Shown piece after piece: positions 41,587 to 52,186 of a stretch of DNA of 64,000 bases. Origin of the DNA: Hormiphora californensis. Taxonomy: Eukaryota > Ctenophora > Tentaculata > Cydippida > Pleurobrachiidae. Numbering within the stretch: position 1 is the first letter of the stretch; each line of letters begins with the position of its first letter. The DNA lies in contig CM035353.1 in the NCBI GenBank assembly GCA_020137815.1, positions 4,712,404-4,776,403 of the forward strand. The letters are read 5' to 3'. The position numbers were made by a program, and so were the translations under genes. The notes below the pieces were generated by a model, which saw nothing but the letters and a program-made list of their open reading frames with translations, was not told the DNA's origin and searched no databases.

Positions 41587-41722
41587 CATGCTCTTGAGCT
41601 CTCTTCTTGAAATCTAGGTCGGATTCCTCGAAGTCAGATTCCTCGATGTCATTATACCAAGCGCAGAATGATACTAGTCGAACAGGGCTCGGTGGTATGT
41701 ATATCAGCATTTTCAGTTTCAA
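41587..41722 (-). CDS. Acidic exon upstream of zinc-knuckle exon
   Basis: The frame includes YNDIEESDFEESDLDFKKRA and ends at CATG|GTGAGT (41587), a strong donor. It precedes the zinc-knuckle exon on the same strand and is duplicated near 39.7 kb together with it. The phase to the next exon is not resolved. Confidence 0.35.
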
Positions 41723-41993
41723 CTATCTATGGTTGAGGGGGACTGGACTGAGGTCTCGACTTAAAAATAGATATATGCTCAATACTTTTTCAGTAAATTA
41801 TTAGCACCCCCTGTCCGGAGTACTGCTTTTTTTTCCTCTGTGTGTGTGTCGCAACACTGGAATGATGCGCGTTCAGGGCATGTTTCAAGTTCCACGTGTC
41901 ATAGCGCAGCCACTAATTAGATTAAGGAATAATCATTCACACTAGGTTCAAGCCCAGACAATTCCTAACACTCTAGATCAAACCCGAACTTGA

Positions 41994-42206
41994 ATGGATA
42001 AACACAAGCTAGGTTATGGGCTCTTTTGTAAAAGTTGTCATGATTTTGTACACCACGATATTTGTCAACCTAGACAACTTCTCCGGCTCACTGAGAGAGT
42101 AATACCCCGAAAATCAAAAAAAGGTGAGATATGTCCATCTGGAAATCGTCTGCTGAAGAAGCTAGTGAAATTCTTTTTGAAAACCGACATAAAATGTAGA
42201 CAGTAG
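41994..42206 (+). CDS. 70-residue ORF in left arm, unknown (possible captured zinc exon)
   Basis: MDKHKLGYGLFCKSCHDFVH continues with HDIC, QPRQLLRL and a Lys/Arg-rich end. The C-x2-C...H-H-x-x-C pattern recalls part of ubiquitin-protease ZnF-UBP or similar zinc modules, but the match is short. A stop stands immediately upstream of the ATG. The same 70 residues are encoded on the other strand at 45228-45440. That identity is explained by arm homogeneity and does not prove coding. Confidence 0.25.
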   Translation: MDKHKLGYGLFCKSCHDFVHHDICQPRQLLRLTERVIPRKSKKGEICPSGNRLLKKLVKFFLKTDIKCRQ

Positions 42207-43210
42207 AGATGCGGGATGGACATCATGCTCATAATTCGTGTGGTGCGTCACAGTGCTGACACATTGAAGTTTAGAGAGTACTGCTTTTTTCCGGAGTACT
42301 GCTTTTTCTCTCTCTGCCATTAGAGCGCGTAGGGGGGCTGTGTGTGAGGACTGTGAGTGTGTCGGGGTGTATCCAGACTGCGTAGAAGTGTGTGGTTACA
42401 TTCTGTCTCTTACACGATTTAGTGTACCGAATATTACAAGACTAGAATGTTATAATTATACGTGTCACACAATGCTTTTCCCTCAGCTCTCCTGACCCAT
42501 TTCTCAACCAATATCTGCTACCTCATCGCTCAATTATCCCATCACTCACAGCAAACCTATACCGTTGCAACCTCACCATCAGCTACCCAATCTCTCTGCT
42601 ACTCCATCTTTTAGCTACCCAAGTCCCTACCCTTAGAGTTAGCTAATCCACCAGTTACCCCACGGCCCTGATCCCCTCATCTATTCCATCTCTCAGCTAT
42701 CATACTGCTCAGCTACCCCGCCCTGCTAGGTATATATCAGATCTTAATGGATGCCAGTAAAGCCCCTCCTCCTCCCCCAAGATGTCCCTCAGACCTCATT
42801 AGATACCTCTGACCCTCCTAGATACTCTCGAGATAATGTAGCAGGCTCTGAGGGATATATCTACTAGTGTGTAAGGAGTATCCAATAAAGTTTGCGGTAT
42901 CTATATCTCAAATACGCCTGCCAGAATGTCTCAAATTTTGTTCTATACCTCTAAAAACCCCTAGATACTCCTATTTTCTTCATAGAAATCATCAGATACT
43001 CCTTAGACCATTCTAGATACCCCTCAGAGGCCTCCTAGAATTCTAGAAATCTCTCAGACCCTATACCTACTATTAAAATACTACGCTGACTACTACTCCG
43101 ACTATATTATTCCGGCTATCAGAACCAATTTTCAGCCGTCTCTTCACCATCTCATCTCTCCCTCTCTGTCTCTCCCTCTCTGTCTGTCTGTCTCTGTCTG
43201 TCTCTGTCTG

Positions 43211-43232
43211 TCTTTGTCTGTCTGTCTGTCTG

Positions 43233-43294
<62 letters not shown>

Positions 43295-43316
43295 TCTCTT
43301 TCTCAATTTCCGAAAC

Positions 43317-43402
<86 letters not shown>

Positions 43403-43417
43403 AAGAGAGAGAGAGAA
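43211..43417. repeat. CT tract then GA tract (hairpin-forming)
   Basis: CTGT/CT repeats (43160-43291) are followed by GAGA (43316-43417), giving an inverted pair of ~65-100 bp near the centre of the 3.8-kb palindrome. Large open frames on both strands are repeat artefacts. Confidence 0.9.
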
Positions 43418-43425
43418 AGGAAGCG

Positions 43426-43701
43426 CTTCTGATCGATGTCGCTGTACCAAAGGACAGGTCAGTGTCGGACAGGGAGATGGAGAAGATCGAGAAGTACCAA
43501 GAACTACGGAGGGAGCTCACACGAATTTGGGATCTTAAAAAGGCCACGGTCATCCCTATCGTGATCGGAGCTCTTGGCGGAGTCAGCCCCCGACTGGAGA
43601 AGTACCTGACTGCTATAACCCGCCAAGTTTACCCCTCACAGCTCCAAAAGTCGGTACTCTTCAACTCGATGAACACGCTCCGGAAAGTTCTCGACATGTA
43701 A
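43426..43701 (+). pseudogene. C-terminal tail of a LINE ORF2 (RT protein)
   Basis: Reading EALLIDVAVPKDRSVSDREM, then EKIEKYQELRREL, IWDLKKATVIPIVIGALGGV and ILRKVLDM-like ending (LRKVLDM then stop), this is the conserved tail of many LINE ORF2 proteins (pattern LIDVAVP...KYQDL..E..R.W....V.PVVIGALG...LRKVL). Only this tail is present, as expected for a 5'-truncated insertion. An untranslated stretch follows to about 44000, then two copies of a GATCCAACA(G/A)GATCCGGGC block. Confidence 0.8.
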
Positions 43702-44014
43702 TCAGCCTCCTGTAACCCCACTAGATGTATTATATTTGTATTAGTATTCTACCGTTTCACCCGTTCCTGCTTGCTATTAGACTGCCTTAGATTCCGTTCC
43801 AGACGTTTTGTTCCCGATAAGTTGTCTCTTCTTAGGCTCCGTTCCAGATGGTTGGGCTTCTTTCCAGATAGTTTAGGAGGTCTTATGCTCCGTCTCCATG
43901 AGCTTTAATTCCCCTTTAAATATTTTCCCCTTACTTTAACCCATATGTACATTGTTCAACTTACCCCTATGTACATTGTTCTTCCTACCTTTACTCCGCA
44001 GGCCCTCCGGGCCC

Positions 44015-44103
44015 TCAGATCCAACAGGATCCGGGCTCGGGGGATTTAACCCTGTTCCCACATGGGACCTTACGGCCCCATGTGGGAGTGGTGCGTGTAG
44101 TGG

Positions 44104-44174
<71 letters not shown>

Positions 44175-44175
44175 A

Positions 44176-44231
<56 letters not shown>

Positions 44232-44300
44232 CGGGCCTTCAGATCCAACAAGATCCGGGCCCGGGGGATTTAACCCTGCTCTTGCATGGGACCTTACGGG
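44015..44300. repeat. GA microsatellite between two copies of an ~80-bp block
   Basis: The block CAGATCCAACAGGATCCGGG...GGGGATTTAACCCTG occurs at about 44018-44075 and 44238-44290, flanking a GA tract (44106-44230). This looks like a tandem duplication of the LINE 3' end spanning a microsatellite. Confidence 0.75.
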
Positions 44301-45227
44301 AGGAGGGGTATCTAGAATTATGGTCTAAGGAGTATCTAATGATTTCTATGGTATCTAGAATTGTTTTAGGGATGTCTAATAATTTTTTGAGGGGCACCTC
44401 ATAAGATATTAGAGTCTGGTGCATGGTTTCTATGAAGAAAATAGGAGTATCTAGGGGTTTTTAGAGGTATAGAACAAAATTTGAGAGACATTCTGGCACT
44501 CTGGCAGGCGTACTTGAGATATAGATACCGCAAACTTCATTGGATACTCCTTACATACTAGTAGATACCCCTCAGAGCCTGCTACATTATCTCGAGAGTA
44601 TCTATAGGAGGGTCAGAGGTATCTAATGAGGTCTGGGGGACATCTTGTGAGAGGAGGAGGGGCTTTACTGGCATCCATTAAGATCTGATATGTACCTAGC
44701 AGGGCGGGGTAGCTGAGCAGTATGATAGCTGAGAGATGGAATAGATTAGGGGATCAGGGCCGTGGGGTAGCTAACTGGTGGATTAGCTAACTCTAAGGGT
44801 AGGGACTTGGGTAGCTAAAAGATGGAGTAGCAGAGAGATTGGGTAGCTGATGGTGAGGTTACAACGGTATAGGTTTGCTGTGAGTGATGGGATAGTTGAG
44901 CGATGAGGTAGCAGATATTGGTTGAGAAATGGGTCAGGAGAGCTGAGGGAAAAGCATTGTGTGACACGTATAATTATAATATTCTAGTCTTGTAATATTC
45001 GGTACACTAAATCGTGTAAGAGACAGAATGTAACCACGCACTTCTACGCAGTCTGGATACACCCCGACACACTCGATCACAGTCCTCACACACAGCCCCC
45101 CTACGCGCTCTCATGGCAGAGAGAGAAAAAGCAGTACTCCGGAAAAAAAGCAGTACTCTCTAAACTTCAATGTGTCAGCACTGTGACGCACCACACGAAT
45201 TATGAGCATGATGTCCATCCCGCATCT

Positions 45228-45440
45228 CTACTGTCTACATTTTATGTCGGTTTTCAAAAAGAATTTCACTAGCTTCTTCAGCAGACGATTTCCAGATGGA
45301 CATATCTCACCTTTTTTTGATTTTCGGGGTATTACTCTCTCAGTGAGCCGGAGAAGTTGTCTAGGTTGACAAATATCGTGGTGTACAAAATCATGACAAC
45401 TTTTACAAAAGAGCCCATAACCTAGCTTGTGTTTATCCAT
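45228..45440 (-). CDS. 70-residue ORF in right arm, identical to left-arm ORF
   Basis: It encodes the same residues as 41994-42206 (GYGLFCKSCHDFVHHDIC). No difference is seen over 70 codons, showing that the arms are recent or are kept alike by conversion. Function and expression are unknown. Confidence 0.25.
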   Translation of the reverse strand: MDKHKLGYGLFCKSCHDFVHHDICQPRQLLRLTERVIPRKSKKGEICPSGNRLLKKLVKFFLKTDIKCRQ

Positions 45441-45774
45441 TCAAGTTCGGGTTTGATCTAGAGTGTTAGGAATTGTCTGGGCTTGAACCTAGTGTGAATG
45501 ATTATTCCTTAATCTAATTAGTGGCTGCGCTATGACACGTGGAACTTGAAACATGCCCTGAACGCGCATCATTCCAGTGTTGCGACACACACACAGAGGA
45601 AAAAAAAGCAGTACTCCGGACAGGGGGTGATTAGAGGCAGCACCTCCGAGCATTTTTGGGTTTGTTTTAGCCCCCTTAGGGCTTATATTATATTATGTAC
45701 AAGATTAAAAAATATATGTTACCATAATTATTGATTTAAGTGCACGACTTACCATTACACAATGCTTCAGCAAG

Positions 45775-45950
45775 TGAAATCGGAAGACAACTCTAGCTTA
45801 TCATGCCCCTCTATCATTGGTTTAAGAGCAGTGAATGCTGGGAACTTCCGCACAGGTAGCGCCCATACTGCCACTCCCAGCTTCTCCCCCAGCTCACCCT
45901 CAAATGTATTTGGTCCCATGGATGACATTTATTATCAAGATAACTGTTAA
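45775..45950 (+). CDS. Possible last exon, Ser-rich, ending at a TTAA insertion
   Basis: After ACAATGCTTCAG the frame reads QVKSEDNSSLSCPSIIGLRA, then a Ser/Pro-rich part and DDIYYQDNC, with stop TAA. The stop's last bases are the TTAA duplicated by the element starting at 45947. The composition is that of a real disordered C-terminus. Upstream exons would lie beyond the 3.8-kb palindrome. No family was recognised. Confidence 0.3.
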
Positions 45951-47120
45951 AGGTTGACAAGATACCTAAAACCTAAAGGTTGACAAGATACCTAAAACTT
46001 TTCGTATATCGTCTTATTTTGATTTATCATTAGTTTTCAGCATTTTTTCAGCATTTTTTGTCGGCTAGAAAAAAATTCGAAATAGGGGGTCTACCGATAT
46101 TGTCAGCACTGGTTTTACTGGGCACACTCACTGCGTCTCGCAAATTGAAATACACGTTTCCTGTTCCTCAAAAGATAGCTACTTGATCTTGGTTGCGTTG
46201 GATTGGCCTTAATAAGACCTTTCCAACGCTACCAAAACGGTTTCTGTATCTCATCAGGAACCGGAGATATTCCAGTATCAATCTCTATTATAATTTGGAG
46301 ATGAACGACGTCGAAGTGGTCGTTCGTTAGGCGGTATCTAAGCGACAGTCTGCTCCTTCATTAAGAATTTCAATGGCGTCCTGCAGTGGTGCAGTGACCA
46401 AAATTACGTAACTATGGTGGAAGTTGAGCCCCGTGCACACAGTGGCTACTAACAGCGACTGCTTTAACTTCTCCTTCCGCTGCGCGCGTTCCTGGAATGA
46501 TAACTTCCTGTCATGACCTCTTCATGTTGCTATGGCACTGATTTAAATTGTTTTGGGTCCTCATGTGTGCTCACTGCTCCTGCTATCCGATCACATTTCA
46601 TCTCATCAGAAACCAGGCCCTGTCAGTGTCACATATCTCACAGTCATCAGCTCAGTACACTGCACAGTGTCACATGTTTAAATTACCACACCCATTATCA
46701 TGGGAGTGTCGAATAGAACTCTAAATCAGATGTCAAACCCAAAGCGTTACGTGTAACACCCGGCCCTCTTTTGGGAGCAGTTGTTTTTACTTTGCTGGCA
46801 GTTTGAGATCATTTCGGTACATAATTTAGCAATTCAGTCTCCATAGTTACCGATTTAGTTGCCATGGCAACCATTGAGTTGGTGACATATGTGGGGAAAA
46901 AAGGGCCACCCGGCGAAGCCGGGTGGGTTATCAAAACGCCCTTACTTGGGGCGCACCCAATGGGTGCGCTAGTTTTAAAAAAGGCACACTCATTTGTCAG
47001 TAGACCCCCTATTTTGCACATATTTCTAGCCGACAAAAAATTCTGAAAAAATGCTGAAAATTAATGATAAATCAAATAAGACGATATACGAAAAGTTTTA
47101 GGTATCTTGTCAACCTTTAA
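45947..47120. mobile_element. TTAA-flanked palindromic element 3 (1.17 kb)
   Basis: The ends AGGTTGACAAGATACCTAAA and complement are flanked by TTAA (45947-45950 and 47117-47120). The arms extend ~150 bp (to about 46110 and from about 46985), with a 28-bp duplication at the left tip. The centre contains GC-rich hairpins (CCACCCGGCGAAGCCGGGTGG at 46908-46928; GCGCACCC/GGGTGCGC at 46951-46970) and an X-box. There is no transposase. Confidence 0.8.
46858..46871. promoter_or_regulatory. Perfect RFX X-box palindrome
   Basis: GTTGCCATGGCAAC is the exact symmetric RFX site. It lies inside TTAA element 3. A role is unproven. Confidence 0.4.
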
Positions 47121-47299
47121 TTCACAACATGCAATCGGTCTAAAATACCTTGAGTATCCTCAGAGTTTTCTGGAGTAAAATTCACACGCTTCAGTAAAAT
47201 GGTGAACCAAACAGATTGCACAGATAACCCGGTGCTGGATTAATCTACCCGTAACAGCACCCTCTTCCAGGTGTTACCTCCACTCGGGAAATGTTTTCG

Positions 47300-48465
47300 A
47301 TAAATATTAAATATTAAATATTAAATATTAAATATTAAATATTGAATATTAAATATTAAATATTAAATATTAAATATTAAATATTAAATATTAAATATTA
47401 AATACAGTCGGACCCCGATTTACCGGGATCCTCGGGGGAAGCCATTTTGCCCGGTAAATCGGGGTGCCCGGTATATCGGGGTAGAGCATATATGACCCAT
47501 AAATCCTACCCATAAATCCTACTTTTGTCCAAAATTCTATACCAAGACACCTCTAACTGTATAGTATACATTTATTGATGACAATATGATCATTGCTTCT
47601 GTCATTAGAAATAGAAAATTTCAAAATTTCAAAAAAAATTATAAAAACTTTTTCTAAGGTAAACCACCGCGACCGAGTCCGAATCGTGTTTCGAATCGGT
47701 GCATCTTATCGCATGTCCTGCCGCTAATTAGACGGTTCGAAACGAAACAATACGTGATACCATGTCGAATCTGGGCACCCTATACTAAGCGGGGTGAGGA
47801 AGTATCAAAGTTTCAAAATAACATTTTCTCTGAAAATTTACGGGGAGCATCAATCAAAGCATTGACAATGATTCTGTAAAATTTTGCAAAAAAAAGTTAT
47901 GAAATTTTTCTAAGGTATACCAGCCACGTTCGAATCGTGTTTCGAATCGGTGCATCTTATCACGTGTCCTGCCGCTAATTAGACGGTTCGAAACGAACCG
48001 ATACGTAATACCATGCCGAATCTGGGCATCCTAAGCGGGGCCGGGTGAGGAAGTATCAAAATTTCAAAATAACTTTTTCTCTGAAAATTTACGGGGAGCA
48101 TCGATCAAAGCATTGACAATCATTCTGTAAAATTTTGCAAAAAAGTTATGAAATTTTTCTAAGGTATACCAGACACGTTCGAATCGTGTTTCGAATCGGT
48201 ACATCTTATCACGTGTCCTGCCGCTAATTAGAAGGTTTGAAACGAACCGATACGTGATCCCCATTAGACCTAGCGAATTGCAAATGCAAGTTTACCAACC
48301 GGTAAAACTTCGAAAATTTTTCAGAAAAAATCGGGGGAAAGAAATCCTCCCGGTAAATCGGGGTTCCGGTAAATCGGGGCCCGGTAAATCGGGGTCCGAC
48401 TGTATTAAATATTAAATATTAAATATTAAATATTAAATATTAAATATTAAATATTAAATATCAAA
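47300..48465. repeat. 7-bp TTAAATA satellite interrupted by a MITE
   Basis: About 14 units (47304-47403) and about 8 units (48404-48463) of TTAAATA flank the 1-kb Tigger-like MITE. Read from the minus strand, the array lies downstream of the RNase H fragment and could have grown from a LINE 3' tail. Confidence 0.85.
47405..48402. mobile_element. Pogo/Tigger-like MITE, copy b (998 bp) with internal tandem repeats
   Basis: The ends CAGTCGGACCCCGATTTACC and complement are flanked by TA (47403-47404, 48403-48404). The interior has three ~250-bp units starting about 47652, 47908 and 48158 (TTCTAAGGTATACCAG...). It is non-coding and inserted in the 7-bp satellite. Confidence 0.9.
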
Positions 48466-48584
48466 TCCCTCCTCCTGGAACATAATTTCCGCTTCTTCTT
48501 CGTCAGATCAGGGGATTGCTAGGGGAGTTGCGTCCTTAGTTTCCTTAACGTGTCCCTGTAGTTGTCTACCTGCGATTTCCTCCA

Positions 48585-49343
48585 CTATTTCTTCAGATTG
48601 TTGTTTATCTCCGTTTGTGGAATTAGGTAGCTTTCTGGATTGGGAAATTCTATTGCCGCTGCCTCTTTGGCAAGGGTATCGGCTCTTTCGTTACCCGCGA
48701 TGCCCGTGTGCCCAGGGCACCAATTCACCGTAGTTTCTATTCTTAATGCCAGATTGTTCAAGATGTCCACCAATCTGCTGGTGGATAGATGTTTGATGGG
48801 GTTCTTGGAGAGTCTCATTAGCACGACCATACTGTCCGTGAAAAAGCTAATACTCTTTATGGTAAGATCTGAAAGTATGGTCCTAAGCGCATCCTCTGCT
48901 AGTTGGAGCGCCTTGGTTTCAGCGGATGTGATTGTCTCAGAAGAGTGGAGTTTGTATTGCCTCTCATACACCGTCGCCCCATCTCTTAACAGGCACCACC
49001 CGCCGCCTACATATTCCCCTTTTACCGAACCGTCCGAGTACACTTGGATGTTGCCTGGTTGAGGTGATGGTATGGATGGATGTTCAGTCCGGACTTTAAA
49101 GCGGATAACTTTGAAGTCCGGTAGGCATTCGTCAATCGGGTTTTCTTTGGTCAATCTCCGAGCATCGTCGGAGACGACTGCTCGATGGCTCATCCATTTC
49201 GACCCTTTGGCCTTTAGTGAGGTTGGGGGACACATATCGTTGCAGGAGTCTTTTATCTGGTTTGTTATTGCCCTCCTTCTTGCTGCCATAGAACACGCCA
49301 CCAACATTGGAGTTGTGGTGGAGCACCCCAGAATTTCCTGCAT
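48585..49343 (-). pseudogene. Retroelement RNase H domain fragment
   Basis: 252 residues. RNase HI motifs are all present: VYSDGSVKG (first Asp), SAETKALQLA (Glu), FFTDSMVVL (second Asp), and PGHTGIAGNERADTLAKEA (His and last Asp). The ~115 residues before them are the linker region that follows RT in I/R1-type LINEs, but no RT motif is present, so the copy is 5'-truncated. A 21-bp direct repeat starting TTGCTAGGGGAGTTGCGTCC flanks it (48516-48536, 49360-49380), consistent with a target duplication. The catalytic set is intact and there is no internal stop. Confidence 0.8.
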
Positions 49344-49380
49344 CTAGGTTGCTAGGGAGTTGCTAGGGGAGTTGCGTCCT

Positions 49381-51165
49381 GCATCTGTTCAGTCAATAGC
49401 GCCAGAATTTCCTGCATCTGTTCTGTCAATAGCGATCTGTTAACAGATAACAATTTTTATTTAGCATCCCTTGCGGGCGGGGGATTTGCACCAAATTCTC
49501 CTCAAAATAGCGCTTGGCTGCTTCACGGCTGTTAAGCCTTATTTCGGGGGTTTGTTTCTGGGGTCTCCGTCACGGGTCTTGCTCATCCTGAGACTTCACT
49601 TATCACACTGTCTAGTAAGTAGTGACATACTGTCTTGGCTAAAATAGAGAGAGGGCGTCTCATTATTACAATTTACAATTTAGGGAGTGCTATTTTTGTT
49701 ATTCGATCAATTATATGAAAGGTTTATGAATTATGTTTCGACTTTCGAATCGAAAGCCTTATTGATCGTTAGCCTTCCTCGGCAGCAATTTTAGCAAGCT
49801 TATCCAGTGGCCCCATCCATCCCCTATTTTTCCTTGCCCCCTATTATTATTGTTATTATGTACTATTAATTAAATCATAACTTAAATTTTCCTTTTTATT
49901 AGTTTGGGATTCTTTGTTCCTTTCCTTGATAAGAAATGTGATTTGGAAATGATTTTATCCGTTCTTTCTTATACCTGTACCTGTCCAGATGACCACTTTG
50001 TTTCCAAAAGTACTTGGTGGTTGTTTTATTATTTCCTGAGAACTGTTCACAAATGTTAGGTGGATGATGATATGTGTCTCCTGCCACGTGATACAGTAAC
50101 ACGATGAGTGTTGAGTAATGTTAGCTTATTATTACTATTAAGTTTCTTAGATGTTCATCCTAGTCTCCTATGTTCATCCTAGTCTCCTTCTATCAGACGG
50201 GGAAGTTGAGTTCTATGTGCCTTAACATCCGCTTCCGTGTAACTGAATTATAACTCGATCGGTGAATCGGTTTGCTTGAAGCTCAAAATCAGCTCTTCAG
50301 CAGTCCAATCGGAATTTTCCGCTCGTCCTGAAATTACTTTGAGTCTGAAAAAGGTAATGGGTGATGAATTGCTCTCTGCCCACAACTTCAACAACAGTCT
50401 GTTAGGAGAGAGTGTAATTGGTTATTGGGGGAGCTATTTTCTCTAATGTCTGAACACCCACAGTCTGTCCAATATTACCTATATTTCACCGCTGCGCCCA
50501 CACCGTTGCAAGCTGGCCTTTTCCATTACCCGCCTCGAACCACAGCCACTTTACCGATTCAACCTGCAAACTATAGTCATCCTAGTCTCCTTCAATTATC
50601 TTTGGAATTCCTAATAATAATGTTAAATATATGCCCAGAGGGCCACCCGGCATGTGTAGTTCGAATTTGTTATTTGAATTGACTTCCGTTTGGCTAGATT
50701 ATATAGTGGTAATGCTGCCGCTGCATTAATTGGACTATCAACAACTGCAGGTGGGGCATCAATAATCGATTTATTCTTTCGAGATATATTGATTTAGCTG
50801 CTTCGGTTTTTTTGCAACACCATCGAGAGAGAGAGAATTTCAGTCTCTTAACCTGCAGTCGCATTGTGTCCCAACAACATCACGAACTGAGTCCATCTCC
50901 GGCATCCTGGGACATCATGGCAAAACATAATGGGGCGGGGAAGGACCCTTTTGTCTTTGAAGTTGACAACCTTACACGTGAAGATGTCCTCGAACACGCT
51001 TTTGCTCGCCACCAATTCGTCCCTAATGTACCGAGCGACACTGTTTGGGCCACACCGCACTACCGCAGTCTTATTGCCTGGAGTACGATCCTGCTCTGCC
51101 TGATAAACAATTTTTAATTTAGTACACCCAGCCTAATCGATCATGATAATGAATCTATATACATG
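49381..51165. other. Gene-poor stretch
   Basis: A frame at about 50917-51117 (MAKHNGAGKDPFVFEVDNLT...) and its complement (50848-51060) both look protein-like, so neither can be chosen. Short repeats of 'CATCCTAGTCTCCT' occur at 50155-50190 and 50578-50595. Nothing else is supported. Confidence 0.3.
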
Positions 51166-51170
51166 TAATA

Positions 51171-51342
51171 CAGTCGGACCCCGATTTAGGGACCCCCGAT
51201 TTAGTGGCACCCCGATTTAGGGACAGGATTTTTTCCCCCTGATATAGGAAATTAACCTTATTTGACCCCGATTTAGTGGACACCCCGATTTAGTGGACAA
51301 GAGCCTTTCCCCCGAGAGTGTCCCTAAATCGGGGTCCGACTG
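51171..51342. mobile_element. Pogo/Tigger-like MITE, copy c (172 bp)
   Basis: The ends are CAGTCGGACCCCGATTTAGG and complement with TA flanks. It has the same length and layout as copy a, but the inner repeat is GATTTAGGGAC instead of GATTTACCGG, so it is a distinct subfamily. Confidence 0.85.
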
Positions 51343-52000
51343 TATGTAGAAACACTAAATTTGGCTTTAATGAAATTAGTTAGTAACCTACCGGTCAGAA
51401 ATCTTGGCATGATTCTTGATCTTCATTACATCTTCAGCACTTATTTGTTGGAGTGGACGTGGTACTACATACTTGCTTCCCTATATTGTAATGGTCATCG
51501 GATACTTACCTTCACCAACCCCCCTCAGATGGAATCGACACTGATAGATTGTAGGTGTGAAACAACAAATCTTTCAGTTAACATTTTTCCTGCAGCGTTG
51601 GCTAGGTTTATTAGAGCCTGCTTTTTGGACGGACACTAGCTTTTCGTATCCTCTGCCGCCTTGTCCACATTGTAGTCGAACTGTCCAAATCGCTCACCAT
51701 ATTTCCATCACCTCCTCATTCTGCCAATTTCATTCAGAGTCGGTTTGACAGTTGACAGTAACGTCAAATTTCATACTGATTTTCTTTTTATGGGTACGAT
51801 TTCCGGGGTCCGGACTAAAAGTCGAACGGACGATAAATCACCGAGGGTGTAAGCTCGATAATTTGGCCGCCAGGCCAAATACTAAGAATTTACTGTGTAC
51901 TGTCTTCCTAATATGGTTAGGGCTATCGTTCGGGTTAGGGTTAGGGCCACATTTTTGAGCTGAGTTTTATCGCCCGTTCGACATTCAGTCCTAGACCCCG
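51343..52000. other. Gene-free stretch
   Basis: No supported exon. Two adjacent TTAGGG words near 51917-51935 are too few to be telomeric. Confidence 0.4.
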
Positions 52001-52012
52001 ATTTCCTACAAT

Positions 52013-52185
52013 ATGGACTGGAGGAGAATGTTACTGATTGAGGGTGACCCAATAGAAATGGTGATAGAACCAAATTTCAATTTTCCTGCTTTCAAATTAA
52101 ATGTCTCCAAGAAGCTTCAATCTTCCGAGAATTCTGTCGACAGGGCTCATCGCCTGGGTGGGATTCCCCCGATCATGATCACCTA
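52013..52185 (+). pseudogene. LINE-type ORF1 fragment (RRM end)
   Basis: The frame MDWRRMLLIEGDP..., then VSKKLQSSENSVDRAHRLGG and PPIMI, matches the stretch of L1-type ORF1 proteins where '(I/V)-x-RAHR(L/I)G' is followed by 'RPI(I/M)V'. It is cut off at the perfect palindrome starting at 52187. It is short, so class assignment is tentative. Confidence 0.4.
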
Positions 52186-52186
52186 A

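Larger units (their letters stand above)
41805..45629. mobile_element. 3.8-kb palindromic element with 5-bp TSD
   Basis: The ends CACCCCCTGTCCGGAGTACT and complement are flanked by ATTAG (41800-41804 and 45630-45634). The arms, about 1.17 kb each (41805 to ~42975 and ~44455 to 45629), are near-identical. Beyond them the two sides are only loosely related. The centre holds CT/GA tracts and a LINE tail. CAC-start ends with a 5-bp TSD would fit Transib-like or related groups, but there is no transposase. Arm segments with 'CAGCTACCC' wording resemble the minisatellite of FB1/FB2. Confidence 0.85.

Noticed and set aside
43152-43553. Ser/Leu-rich and Arg/Glu-rich long frames in CT/GA tracts (also at 4785-5162, 6406-6899, 43952-44404, 53876-54206)
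   Set aside because: They are translations of dinucleotide repeats with no other coding evidence.
51911-51940. TTAGGG words (also 205-252) as telomeric DNA
   Set aside because: Only two or three units, imperfect, and not at a sequence end.
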